From contig BCKL01000004.1 of the NCBI GenBank assembly GCA_001600635.1, forward strand, positions 348,878 to 412,877: a stretch of 64,000 nucleotides of DNA, in the 5' to 3' direction. The notes below the pieces were generated by a model. It was not told where the DNA came from. It ran no database searches and worked only from the letters and a program-made list of their open reading frames with translations. Positions 55,953-64,000 of the stretch are shown one piece after another. Each line of letters opens with the position of its first letter. Positions within the stretch are counted from its first letter, which is position 1. The translations under genes were made by a program, and so were the position numbers. This DNA comes from Leucosporidium creatinivorum. Taxonomy: Eukaryota > Basidiomycota > Microbotryomycetes > Leucosporidiales > Leucosporidiaceae.

Positions 55953-58485
55953 ATGGCCTCGTCTTCCTTCCTCGATGCCTCGCCCTCAACTTCCACCTCA
56001 ACACCCTCGAAAGCAGCCATCCCGGCGCGCCTCTCCCCCGGCTCCATGTTCGCCTTCAACTCGCCCCCACCGCTCAAATCGCCCTCCCCTCCGGCGACGA
56101 CCAAAGTACTGCACCGACATTCAGCAGCTGTAGAGTGTGCGTTAGGACAGCTCAGGACTCTATCGGCTCAGACGGAGGGTGTCGATCTCAAGGGAAAGGG
56201 CAGGGCGAGGGATGAGGTGCGTGGTCGCGTCGCTGCTCGGGGAGGAAGCTGTAGCTGACCAAAGGGGGGATAAGCAGGGCATCATCAAGAACCTCGAAGA
56301 TCAAGGCTGGGCGTTCCAAACCTCCACCGACGGCATCAGGATCTTCTCCAAAGAGTCCGAAAGCGATGCTGCTCGACTGGGTCCGGCTTCTGCTGGCTTG
56401 GATGCCCAGACGTTCGTTTCGGTCAAGAGTACAGCAGGAGGAGGAGGGCCAATGAGAGCTAAGAGCGGAAAGAGGCAGGTCGGCGTGAGGAGGGACGAGG
56501 ACTTGCCGTGGTTTCGTGGGGAGGGGTGGATTGATGGTGATTGGCAACTGGAGGATATTGCAGCGACGCTGACTAGTGTAGGAGCTAGGACCGTTTGTGA
56601 GTGATCTCTTCCCCTCTTCGACGCCGAGCCGAAAGCTGATGAGCTGAAGACGAGCAGGGGACCCTCGGTTCGACCCCGTTCGCTCGGGAGTCGTCGCGCT
56701 GCTGTCGCCCACGGATCAGCTGTGGGGGATGCATATTCGTGCTGAGCTGGGAGCGGATCGGGACGCCTGCTTGGTGTCGACCATCGAGCATGATCCCGAG
56801 AAGCAGACCTGCTTCGTCGCTTCCACCTCGGTTTCGGATCCTCTCATCCCCGTGAGTCTTTCGCTGCTCACTCAGAGTGCTCTGAGCTGACCCACGAGTT
56901 TTTACAGGTCCACGGCACCCGCACCAACATCCACCTCAACGGCTACTGCCTCCGCGCCCTCCCTCGAGCACCCTACTTCGAACCCCCACCCGCTCGACAG
57001 TCCACCGAATCCGCTCCCACCCCTTCTCGTCCAGGCCACCGTCGCGCCAAGTCGAGCATGTCGTTCAAGAACAAGGATGGAGGAGCGCCGCTCTCGCCGA
57101 GCTACGCTGCGCCGCCCCTCCCCGCCATCGCCGACTCGGGCTTCCCTTTCCAGCCGAGAACGCCTTTCGCTGGGCCGACAAGACCGCTCTCTCCTGGTGT
57201 AGATGGAGGCGACGACGACGAGAGCGAGGTCAACCCATTCGACCTACCTCAATTTGCTCCCCTCCCCGCTGCCAAACCCAAGCCGACTCCCATGCCCGAC
57301 GCCGCCCCCTCCACTCGTCCAGGGCTACACGTCTCGCTCATCGTGCACGTCTCACCGGGGTTCAACCTCCCGCAAACGACCGTCAACCAGCTCTCCCTCC
57401 ATCTCCCTCTCTCCATCGCAGCAGTCAATCGCTACCTCGTCGTTCATGGGTTCTCGCCCTACATCATCAAACGACCGAAGGAGGAAGGGCTGCATATCCT
57501 CGATGAGAGGTTCGATGCGATGGCGGCCAGCTATCGGGTGCTGTATCGCAAGACGAGTCAGGTGGGCGAGAAGGAGACGAGGATTCGTTTCTTCGGCGGA
57601 ACGTTCGCGAAGGGGAGGTTCGATATTGAGGTTGAGGGTGGGGCTGAGGGGTGGAGGTTGGAGTATGATGTGGAGCCGGACGTCAGGCCCGAGGTGAGGA
57701 GGTCGAACGACGATGGGGAGAAGGAGAACGTCGACGATGGCGGGCTGGATCCCTCCTCCGGCCTCCCTCGCCCTTCCCTCCAATCTCGAGCAAGTCGCAA
57801 GAGCTCCCTCTCAGTCCTCGCCTCCCCTACTCTCGGCGCCCCACCTCGTCCCCAACCCTCCCTCTTCTCCTCCCTCAACGGCAGCATCCACAGCAACGAC
57901 GGCGACCTTCCCTCCCGACCCTCCTCTCCACCTCCCATCGACCCAGCCCGCCTGCCTGGCCCTCTCGGCGGCTGCACCCTCTTCATCCCGAACGACCCCA
58001 CGTCCCTCCACCTCCCCATCAGCGTCACCATCACCAAGAACTCGCTCGCCGTCTCCCGTCCTCTCGCTCGGATGAAGCGGATGTCTCGCGCCCTCGGTCG
58101 AGCGGCGAGGAGTGGAGGAGCGGCGAGTGGGTCGCAGTATGATACCGTTGAGGAGATGTTGGAGAGGAGCTCGGGGGATGGGAGGGCGGAGATGTGTTTG
58201 AGGGGTGCCAGGGAGGTGTTGAAAGAGATGAGGAGGGCCAAGGAGGAGGAGGAGAGGGATGAGGATTTGGAGGGGGTGGCGAGGGAGTTGGCGGAGAGGG
58301 TGGGACATCAGAGGGAGGAGACGAGGAATGTGGCGTTTGTGGCTAGTCCGGCGGGGGTCGAGGGGGAGCTGGAGGAGGCCGAGAGTGAGGCCGAGGGCAA
58401 GGCGGCGAGGAGGAGTAGGAGGAGGAGTAGTGCTAGCATGTCGCTTGGATTAGGTTTAGAAGGTATCGAGGAGGGTGACCATTAG
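55953..58485 (+). CDS. START-like lipid-binding domain protein (DUF3074 type)
   Basis: The start ATG at 55953 gives MASSSFLDASPSTSTSTPSK. After an intron (about 56,216-56,277) comes IIKNLEDQGWAFQTSTDGIRIFSKESES, then WFRGEGWIDGDWQLEDIAATLTSVGARTV. Across further introns follow WDPRFDPVRSGVVALLSPTDQLWG and VHGTRTNIHLNGYCLRALPR. The pattern (W-x-x-D...ATL-x-S-x-x-A-R-x-x-WD-x-R-F) is typical of START-fold lipid-transfer domains. A long second part (VSLIVHVSPGFNLPQ, AVNRYLVVHGFSPYIIKRP, RIRFFGGTFAKGRFDIEV) and an acidic helical C-terminus follow, ending at 58485. It probably acts at membranes; the ligand is unknown. Its last ~30 codons are copied at 26.7-26.8 kb. Confidence 0.7.
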
Positions 58486-58790
58486 ACTGCAAAGCGTTAT
58501 AGCATGCTACAGGACTCGCTGAGCTGGACCTCGGCGACAGGGGTCAGGACTGACGTCGCCGAGCTTTCCTCCAACGGCCCCCAATCTGTTCACTTACACC
58601 GCCTGATCTCACCCCCACCGATGTCAGTACGTAGACCAGCTGACCATCTCCTTGTCTTCGTTGATGTGGGGCAACTCGGACTCAAGAACAGCGAACTCGC
58701 TGCTCGCTCTCTTGCTCTTCTTTTTCCTCATGGATCCTTCACCACGAACCCGCGAGCCCACTGGGCGACCACCCGACCACTTTTCCACCA

Positions 58791-59725
58791 ATGCACCCTC
58801 ACCACGTCCGCCTCCCTTCCCTCCGAACCCTCGATATCGCCATCTTTCTCGACTCCCCTTCTCCTCCGAGCGCCCCTCGCCACTCTCGACCGGAGATCGC
58901 TTACAAGTCTGCTCGGCCCGCACCTGCCACCCCACCCAGTTCACCTTATTACGCCTCGGACGAGTATACGAAGGATCACAAACCGCGCAAGTTGAGCAGG
59001 AGGGCTTGCCTCCCCTGCCAGGCGAGTCGCTTCTCCTTTCACCGAACTCGCCGACCAAGGCTGACCGCTTCTCTTGGCGCTGCGTGCAGAAGCATCACAC
59101 GAGTTGTGGGAATGTGAGACCTTGCATTCGCTGTGTTGATAGAGGTCGTGAGGAGCAGTGTGTCGACGTACCGGTGAGCTGCTCCGCTTTCCCCTTCCTC
59201 TCCGCCGAGCTGACCTTCTAGCCACTCCCTCTCGCTCGTTGTCAACGCCATCAGACCAAGCGAGGACTCAGAGCTCGCAAGCGCGCCTGGGACCAAGCTC
59301 AACGTCCCTCGCTCAGCCGTCCTTCGCCTCCGACCAACTATGCCCCTCCTCCGCCGGAGCAGCTCCCTCGCCGAAGCACCGCCCCCGTCTCTTACACCGA
59401 GTATGACCTCAGCTCAGGCGACCCTTACAACACTCTTCCGTCTCCTCCTCTCTCTGACTCCGCCTCCTTCAGCTCCGACCGTCGTTACTCAAACCCCTCG
59501 ACCACTTCGGCGCACTCGCCCCTTCCTCGCGCTCCTTCTCCCACCCCCGTCTCGCCTCCCCACTACACCTCTCAACCCTCGAACGTTTCCTACAAACGCT
59601 CTCGCACTGTCTACGAGCCCTCTGAGCCAGGATGGGAGATTCCTCGCTCATCGCAGGTCACCTCGGCGAGGAGTTACGAGGAGTGGGGGGCGGCCAGGAG
59701 GGCGGAGCAGATGTCCGCTCGCTGA
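58791..59725 (+). CDS. Zn(2)Cys(6) transcription factor, right-arm paralogue
   Basis: Paralogue of the left-arm gene, with the same zinc cluster (ACLPCQ / KHHTSCGNVRPCIRCVDRG / REEQCVDVP). The start ATG at 58791 begins the finger frame (MHPHHVRLPSLRTLDIAIFL); another frame upstream also encodes plausible residues, so the start may differ. The intron within the finger has donor GCGAGT instead of GTGAGT, i.e. a GC-AG intron, at about 59,022. The tail is basic then Ser/Pro-rich (KRGLRARKRAWDQAQRPSL, YTEYDLSSGDPYNTLPSPPL) and ends SARSYEEWGAARRAEQ at 59725. No fungal_trans domain. Nuclear regulator by family; targets unknown. Confidence 0.73.
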
Positions 59726-59877
59726 GAAGGGAGTTGTTGATGAATCTTATACATATCACCCCTCTGTTCGTTTCTATGTACTATCCCTCGAGCCTATAGC
59801 TGCCACCCACTCGCCTTCCTCTTCGCCATTCGACCGAGGCCACGTTGCTACGCCCGTTTGTATAGCACAGCGACCAC
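59726..59877. other. Convergent 3' flank in the right arm
   Basis: 152 bases between the Zn2Cys6 gene and the MYND gene. Part (59,755-59,850) matches 25,330-25,425 of the left arm. No gene. Confidence 0.4.
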
Positions 59878-61083
59878 CTAGCCTGCAGCAGCATCTCTTT
59901 TTACTACGCACATCACTTCGGCGACGATCCCGAACGCTGCGAGGTTTCTGCGAGGAGGCCGAAGCATCGCTGTCAGCGCCGAGCCGAAATGCGAGACTGA
60001 AGGAAGCACCGCGCCGCTCACCTCAGCCCTTGCTGCTTGGTTCATAGCGAGATTGAGCCTCTTAGCTCGATACTGTCCCTCCACCTCCCAAATCCCAATG
60101 AGAAGGATGTTTCTGGCGCTGGCTTGGGGCGCTCCGAGCGCTCGAGCGAGGGTCTGCTGCCAGTGCGGGTTTAGAGGACGATCGGCGGCGGGTGGAAGTC
60201 CGGAGATTCTGTCGCCGACGGACGTGACGGATACTGAGAAGTTCGGCGAGCGTTAGTGGCGAATCGAGGGGGATGCTAGAGGAAGACTAGAGGAAGAGCT
60301 TCGAAAGGGATGAGAGAGAGAGGCAAAGGAAACGGGCGGCGGAGCTTACTGACTGGTTCGTCGAGAGGCTTGTTGCTGGAGGTGGTTCCGACAACCCTGA
60401 CGCAGTGCACGCCGACGAGGAAGCCGTTGTGCTGAGGACCCCAGCCCTCCTTCGTCGGAAACATCTCTTCGTACATCCAAGCCCCTCTGGGTTCCTCCAT
60501 CCTCATCTTCTCGAACAACAGAACCTCGGCCCTCACAAATCTGAACCTGTCTCGTAAAGTCTCGCCCTCGGGGTGGTAGATGTGGTCGGTGCGGAGGAGA
60601 TGGGTGAGGTTGAGGGTCTCGGGTCGACCTGCGAGCAATCCGCTGCGAAAGCCGATGAACGCCGCCTCGGCTGCGATCAGTCGACGATAGTCGGCCTTAT
60701 CCTTGTGACGTATCGTCGCTTCCTTCTCGAGGAGGGCGCCCTCCTCTCGGTCGAGCTGCTGTCGGCGTTGGCTCTTGCAGACGGCTCGGTGCTGTGGCCA
60801 GTGTTGCTTCTGAGAATCCCATAGGTTCAGTCGCTCTTCTGTATATAGCTGAGAGAGCCACTCACCTGGCACGGCGCCGAGCAGCTGCAAGCGAGACAAG
60901 AAGTCAGCTCCGCTTTCGCTCCGACATCCGAAGCAGTCTTGCTCACTAATAGAAAGCCAAACATTCCCCGCACGTGAGTAGCTTGTGAGGCGTGCCCGGG
61001 CCAATCTTGACGTCGCATCCTAAGCAGCGGATGAGACGCTCGCTGTCAGTCGCCAGTGCTTGCTTCGTCGCCGCGGCGGACAT
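59878..61083 (-). CDS. MYND zinc-finger protein, right-arm copy (finger intact)
   Basis: The start at 61083 gives MSAAATKQALATDSERLIRC. The finger reads CLGCDVKIGPGTPHKLLTC, GECLAFYYCSAPCQ, KQHWPQHRAVC across two introns: C-x2-C, C-x2-C, Y-C-S-x2-C-Q, H-x3-C, a full MYND set. The body has IRHKDKADYRRLIAAEAAFIG, LTHLLRTDHIYHPEGETLRD, FVRAEVLLFEKMRMEEPRG, and HNGFLVGVHCVRVVGTTS. After an intron come DRPLNPHWQQTLARALGAPQ and LLIGIWEVEGQYRAKRLNL. The 3' end is uncertain: the frame can run to 59878, but a normal-looking intron starts at GAG|GTGAGC near 60,025. Function unknown. Confidence 0.72.
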
Positions 61084-61450
61084 TGTAGGCGTATACGAGT
61101 GACCTAGACTAGCGGTCCTGTGCTATCCCGAAGCGGTCGGAGGCGAGAGTCAAGCGAAGCACTTTGGGGAGAGCGAGCAAGAGGCGATTCGAACTTCTCC
61201 CGTCCTTCGCCCCTCGCGGAGGGGAAAGTCCAAGTCGGCGGGGTCCGAAGGCAAACGCCTTGTGGAGCTGTAGTGGAGCAGGAGAGAGAGAGCTCGAACA
61301 GCATCCCATAGCACGTACTTGCTCTTGCACAGGTCTCTCGCTTGTCTTGCTGTCTCGCCGAGGAGGCTCTCGGCGCTCGCTGTCGTCAACTCTAGTCTAA
61401 GGATGCATAAGATGGCACTGCAGACGAGAGAAGTTACTTGAAGTTGAGTC

Positions 61451-62801
61451 TTAATCCTTCATGAGTGTGACCTTGTGTTCTGTAGCAGGCCCGGGGAGGC
61501 ATCAGCCTGCGAAGCTCTCGGCGCTCCAACTTGTCCAGCCCAACTCACCTTTACACCACGCTGGAGAACGGCGCATGAAGTATTCAGCGATAACATTCGA
61601 CTTCTAGTAGCGCTGCGAGTCAAAGCAGGATCAGGAAAAGATGGAGGACGTCAGCCTGAGCTGCTCGAACACCGAGCTGAGCGAGAGAGGACTCACCGTC
61701 GCTAGCTCATACCTGAGCTGCCATTGCGGATCTCGCCTACGCGCAGTATCGACCACTTGACGTCCCCATCCTTGTGAGAGGAAGCAGTCCTCCCACAACA
61801 GAGCCTCCCGCGGCACCAAGTCGGATCGGCGAGAGAGCGAGGACTGAAGCGCTTTGTCCCATGTAGGGTTGAGGAGCATGTCGGATGGCGGGAGAGGGAA
61901 AGCGTCGAGTGCGATAGAGATGTTGGGTAGAGCTGTGAGGTTATGTGCAAGGTCAGCGCTCGTCGCCTGAGGTCAGCGAGGACGACGGCGAGCAGCTTAC
62001 ATCGTGTGGCCTGAGCCCTCTCTCCCACAGCGATAATGAAGACACCGCCAACAATATCGCCCTTGGCTTTTGAGAGATCGTTCCTCACGCCGTTCGAGAG
62101 GAAGCGCCCGAACCCAACATGTGGCCAAGCTTCCAGCAGCTTTGCGTACGGCTCAACGGTAGCTTGGACCAGCCCGAAGCGTTTGCGCACCGCTTCGTGA
62201 GACTCGTCCCACGCCAGTGCCAGTACAAGCGCATGCGAGGCCGTGAGATCTCCATGGCCGACCTTGAACGCCGAGCGAAACGCCAGGCTCACAATGTCGA
62301 AGGAAGTGGCCATAACCCAGTCGGTCAAGTCAGCTTCGAGGGCGCCTTGAAGCGGCTTGGTGAGGGCTTTCTCGGCGTTAGCCTGAGCGGCGGCGATCGT
62401 CTCCCTGCAGATCTCCTTGTGCCCCGACTTCCAATCGGCCACCTGCGCCGAGAAGGCAGATCAGCTCGTGTCTCGCTGTAGGAAGACGCAGCTCGGAAGG
62501 AGTCACGGAGGACATACTTGGCAGTCCCTCGAGCAGTTGCAGAGCAGGGCGAAGGGCGAGCGGCGGAGGTCGGCGATGAAGTGAGGGTGGACGGGCGAGG
62601 AGCAGCGAAGGGTGATAGAGCGGTGAAAAAGCGTCAATGCAGCTCTAGCAACGAGCTCTCGCTGTACGTTACTCACTACGTGACCAAGTTGCATCGCCCA
62701 CACCACAGAGTTTTGGGCTCGCCTTGGTCCCCCGTCGTCTGCAAGCACTTGATGCAACGGAATGTGACTCCATTGGTGTGATTGGGCTTGTAGAGGCTCA
62801 T
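61451..62801 (-). CDS. MYND zinc-finger protein
   Basis: The start at 62801 gives MSLYKPNHTNGVTFRCIKCL, then TLWCGRCNLVTY. After an intron come CNCSRDCQ and, past another intron, VADWKSGHKEIC. The zinc ligands fit MYND, but the join around CNCSRDCQ is unclear: an extra stretch (FIADLRRSPFALL) may lie between the second and third ligand pairs. The body has ALEADLTDWVMATSFDIVSL, AFRSAFKVGHGDLTASHALV, FGLVQATVEPYAKLLEAWPH and GDIVGGVFIIAVGERAQ. Next come NISIALDAFPLPPSDMLLNP and LVPREALLWEDCFLSQGWG. It ends AWCKEHKVTLMKD at 61451. Third MYND gene in the window with this layout. Confidence 0.7.
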
Positions 62802-63447
62802 TGCTAGCGACCAGAGAGCGTGTGTAGCGTAGGAAGTGACCGGGGCGAGGAGCGGAGTGTGTTGATATGGGAGCGAGTGAGGCTGCTCGAGTGTACCTAG
62901 AGGTGAGAGCGTAGATCGCGAAGAATCCTAGTCGTAACTGAACGGTCGAGTGGTCGATGTAGTGAAGCGAAGATGTAGTCCAAGGAAGAGAAGCGGAAAG
63001 GCTCAAGGAGCAGTGCAAGCAAATGGGCTCGATGAGCTGGAGAAAGGCTGGGAGCACGTAGAAGAGGCAACAGAACCTGTTCCGAGAATCCTTGTTTGTC
63101 GGAGCGAGCTTCAGATTGTAAAGGAGCTTCTCAAAGTCCGCGCCGAGCAAGCGCCGACCTTGCCTGCACATCGATAGTGGAAACTCTGGCGCAGGGGCAG
63201 AGCAAGCTACAAAGAGCGCTCCATCCTATCTCACTCCTCGAGGAGCACATGCCGCACAGACTAAGACCGTCCGAAGCCTTCGCCGAGCAGTCTCTCGCTT
63301 CGTTCTTCCGCTCTAGTGTACCTTTACTAAGCTGCTACGAGCGCAGAAGCGCTTCTCGAACAGATTACGACAGATGCACCACGTTACAGATTGCAAGCTA
63401 CCTCTACACCACCCCCGAACCCGAGCGAGCCTGCGCCGAGCCCTTCC
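62802..63447. other. MYND upstream region / NCS1 3' flank
   Basis: About 650 bases with shadow frames only. GCCGAGC words at 63,150 and 63,280. No gene or RNA recognised. Confidence 0.45.
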
Positions 63448-63862
63448 TCAGCGCTTGAAGATCTTAATCTCGAGCGTACGGAAGGCGAGGTAGGCGAAGA
63501 AGGTGAAGACGGCACTGAACTCGAAACCTGCAGGAAGATCAGACGTCAGACCATTGCCTCTCCTCGTAGCGCGAGCGCCGAACTGACCGAGATCGCCACC
63601 GTACGGCTTCGCGACAGCAAGAGCGATTGGGCCGGTGTAGTAAGTCTCGGCCATGGCTGGGACAATACCTCCGATGGCTACAGCGATGGCTCCGATGCAG
63701 GCAAAGCCGGGAGGGAGCTTCTTGAGGTCGTTGAAGTCGTCGGGGTTGATTCGGCCGAGGGGGCCTCCCGCTCGTCTGAAGTACACCATTTCGAGGGTGA
63801 GGATGACGGTGAAGAAGGCAGTCCAATAAGACAAGAGCGCCGCGAAGTTGCTGACGATCTCA
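63448..63862 (-). CDS. NCS1 purine-cytosine permease, C-terminal end
   Basis: C-terminal part of a nucleobase:cation symporter-1 protein (Fcy2-like), which imports cytosine and purines at the plasma membrane. Visible: EIVSNFAALLSYWTAFFTVI, then EMVYFRR, INPDDFNDLKKLPPGFACIG, AIAVAIGGIVPAMAETYYTG, PIALAVAKPYGGDLG, and after an intron FEFSAVFTFFAYLAFRTLEI. Stop at 63448-63450. The exon begins at an AG acceptor at 63863. Between there and 64,000 I find no matching upstream exon, so the rest lies beyond the window, or the gene is truncated. Confidence 0.75.
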
Positions 63863-64000
63863 CTGCACACGCGGTGGATCAGCGGCGGTCATAAAAGGCT
63901 GGACTTTAGCGATCGGCTTCGCCTTTGGAGGAGGCACGAGGGAATTGGCGCAGGAGTTCAATCGCACTCAGTGAGCTTTACTCTCCTACATCCTCTCTCC

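Larger units (their letters stand above)
58410..61385. repeat. Right arm of the ~3 kb inverted repeat
   Basis: Reverse complement of 23,825-26,828. Because this arm carries the complete START-like gene at its edge while the left arm has only that gene's tail, the right arm is the more likely source. Limits judged by eye. Confidence 0.85.

Noticed and set aside
1-64000. CRISPR arrays, bacterial-type operons, prophage or defence islands
   Set aside because: The sequence is nuclear fungal DNA with spliceosomal introns; no regularly spaced repeats or such genes were seen.

Overview
The window is nuclear DNA of a GC-rich, intron-dense fungus, most probably a basidiomycete yeast of the Pucciniomycotina (Rhodotorula/Sporobolomyces type). 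The evidence is many short introns (about 45-90 nt, GTRAGN donors, CTGAC/CTAAC branch sites, YAG acceptors), typical fungal gene families, and small intergenic gaps. Placement below phylum is inference. There is no sign of a plasmid, virus, CRISPR array or intact transposon.

Layout. 1-4.3 kb: 3' end of the proteasome gene RPN9, then two poorly legible, possibly decaying multi-exon genes. 4.3-8.6 kb: UTP13 (ribosome biogenesis) and an RPR2/RPP21-type RNase P subunit. 9-17.5 kb: a metabolic block on the minus strand (aldehyde dehydrogenase, APC-type amino acid/choline/GABA permease, MFS allantoate-type transporter). 18-23 kb: eIF3c and ATP5 (OSCP). 23.1-26.8 kb: a composite of duplicated pieces (a permease fragment plus one arm of a large inverted repeat). 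27.6-36 kb: RAX2 with a C-terminal SH3 domain, VPS26, mitochondrial ornithine carbamoyltransferase (ARG3). 36-42 kb: a membrane-anchored AA14-like copper oxygenase, FKBP12 with a truncated tandem copy, a TRIR-like protein, a complex I 17.8 kDa-like subunit. 43.7-47.7 kb: a duplicated MYND / PCI-protein divergent pair, one copy decayed. 48-55.8 kb: a TRP/Flc-type channel, CPA1 with an arginine attenuator uORF, and an eIF5-mimic (BZW/5MP). 56-63 kb: a START-like protein, the second inverted-repeat arm (Zn2Cys6 regulator plus MYND gene), another MYND gene, and the 3' end of an NCS1 purine/cytosine permease.

How genes relate. CPA1 and ARG3 act in consecutive steps of arginine synthesis and both carry mitochondrial-type presequences. 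CPA1 is preceded by a spliced 25-codon uORF whose C-terminal half matches the fungal arginine attenuator peptide, so arginine-dependent ribosome stalling is very likely. UTP13, eIF3c and the eIF5-mimic all serve ribosome production or initiation. The strongest structural signal is the amount of local duplication: a roughly 3 kb inverted repeat separated by about 31.6 kb, a 0.4 kb permease fragment, an FKBP tail duplication, a MYND/PCI promoter duplication and a 48-bp in-frame tandem repeat. Four of these five involve partial or whole genes with visible frameshifts, truncations or splice-site changes.
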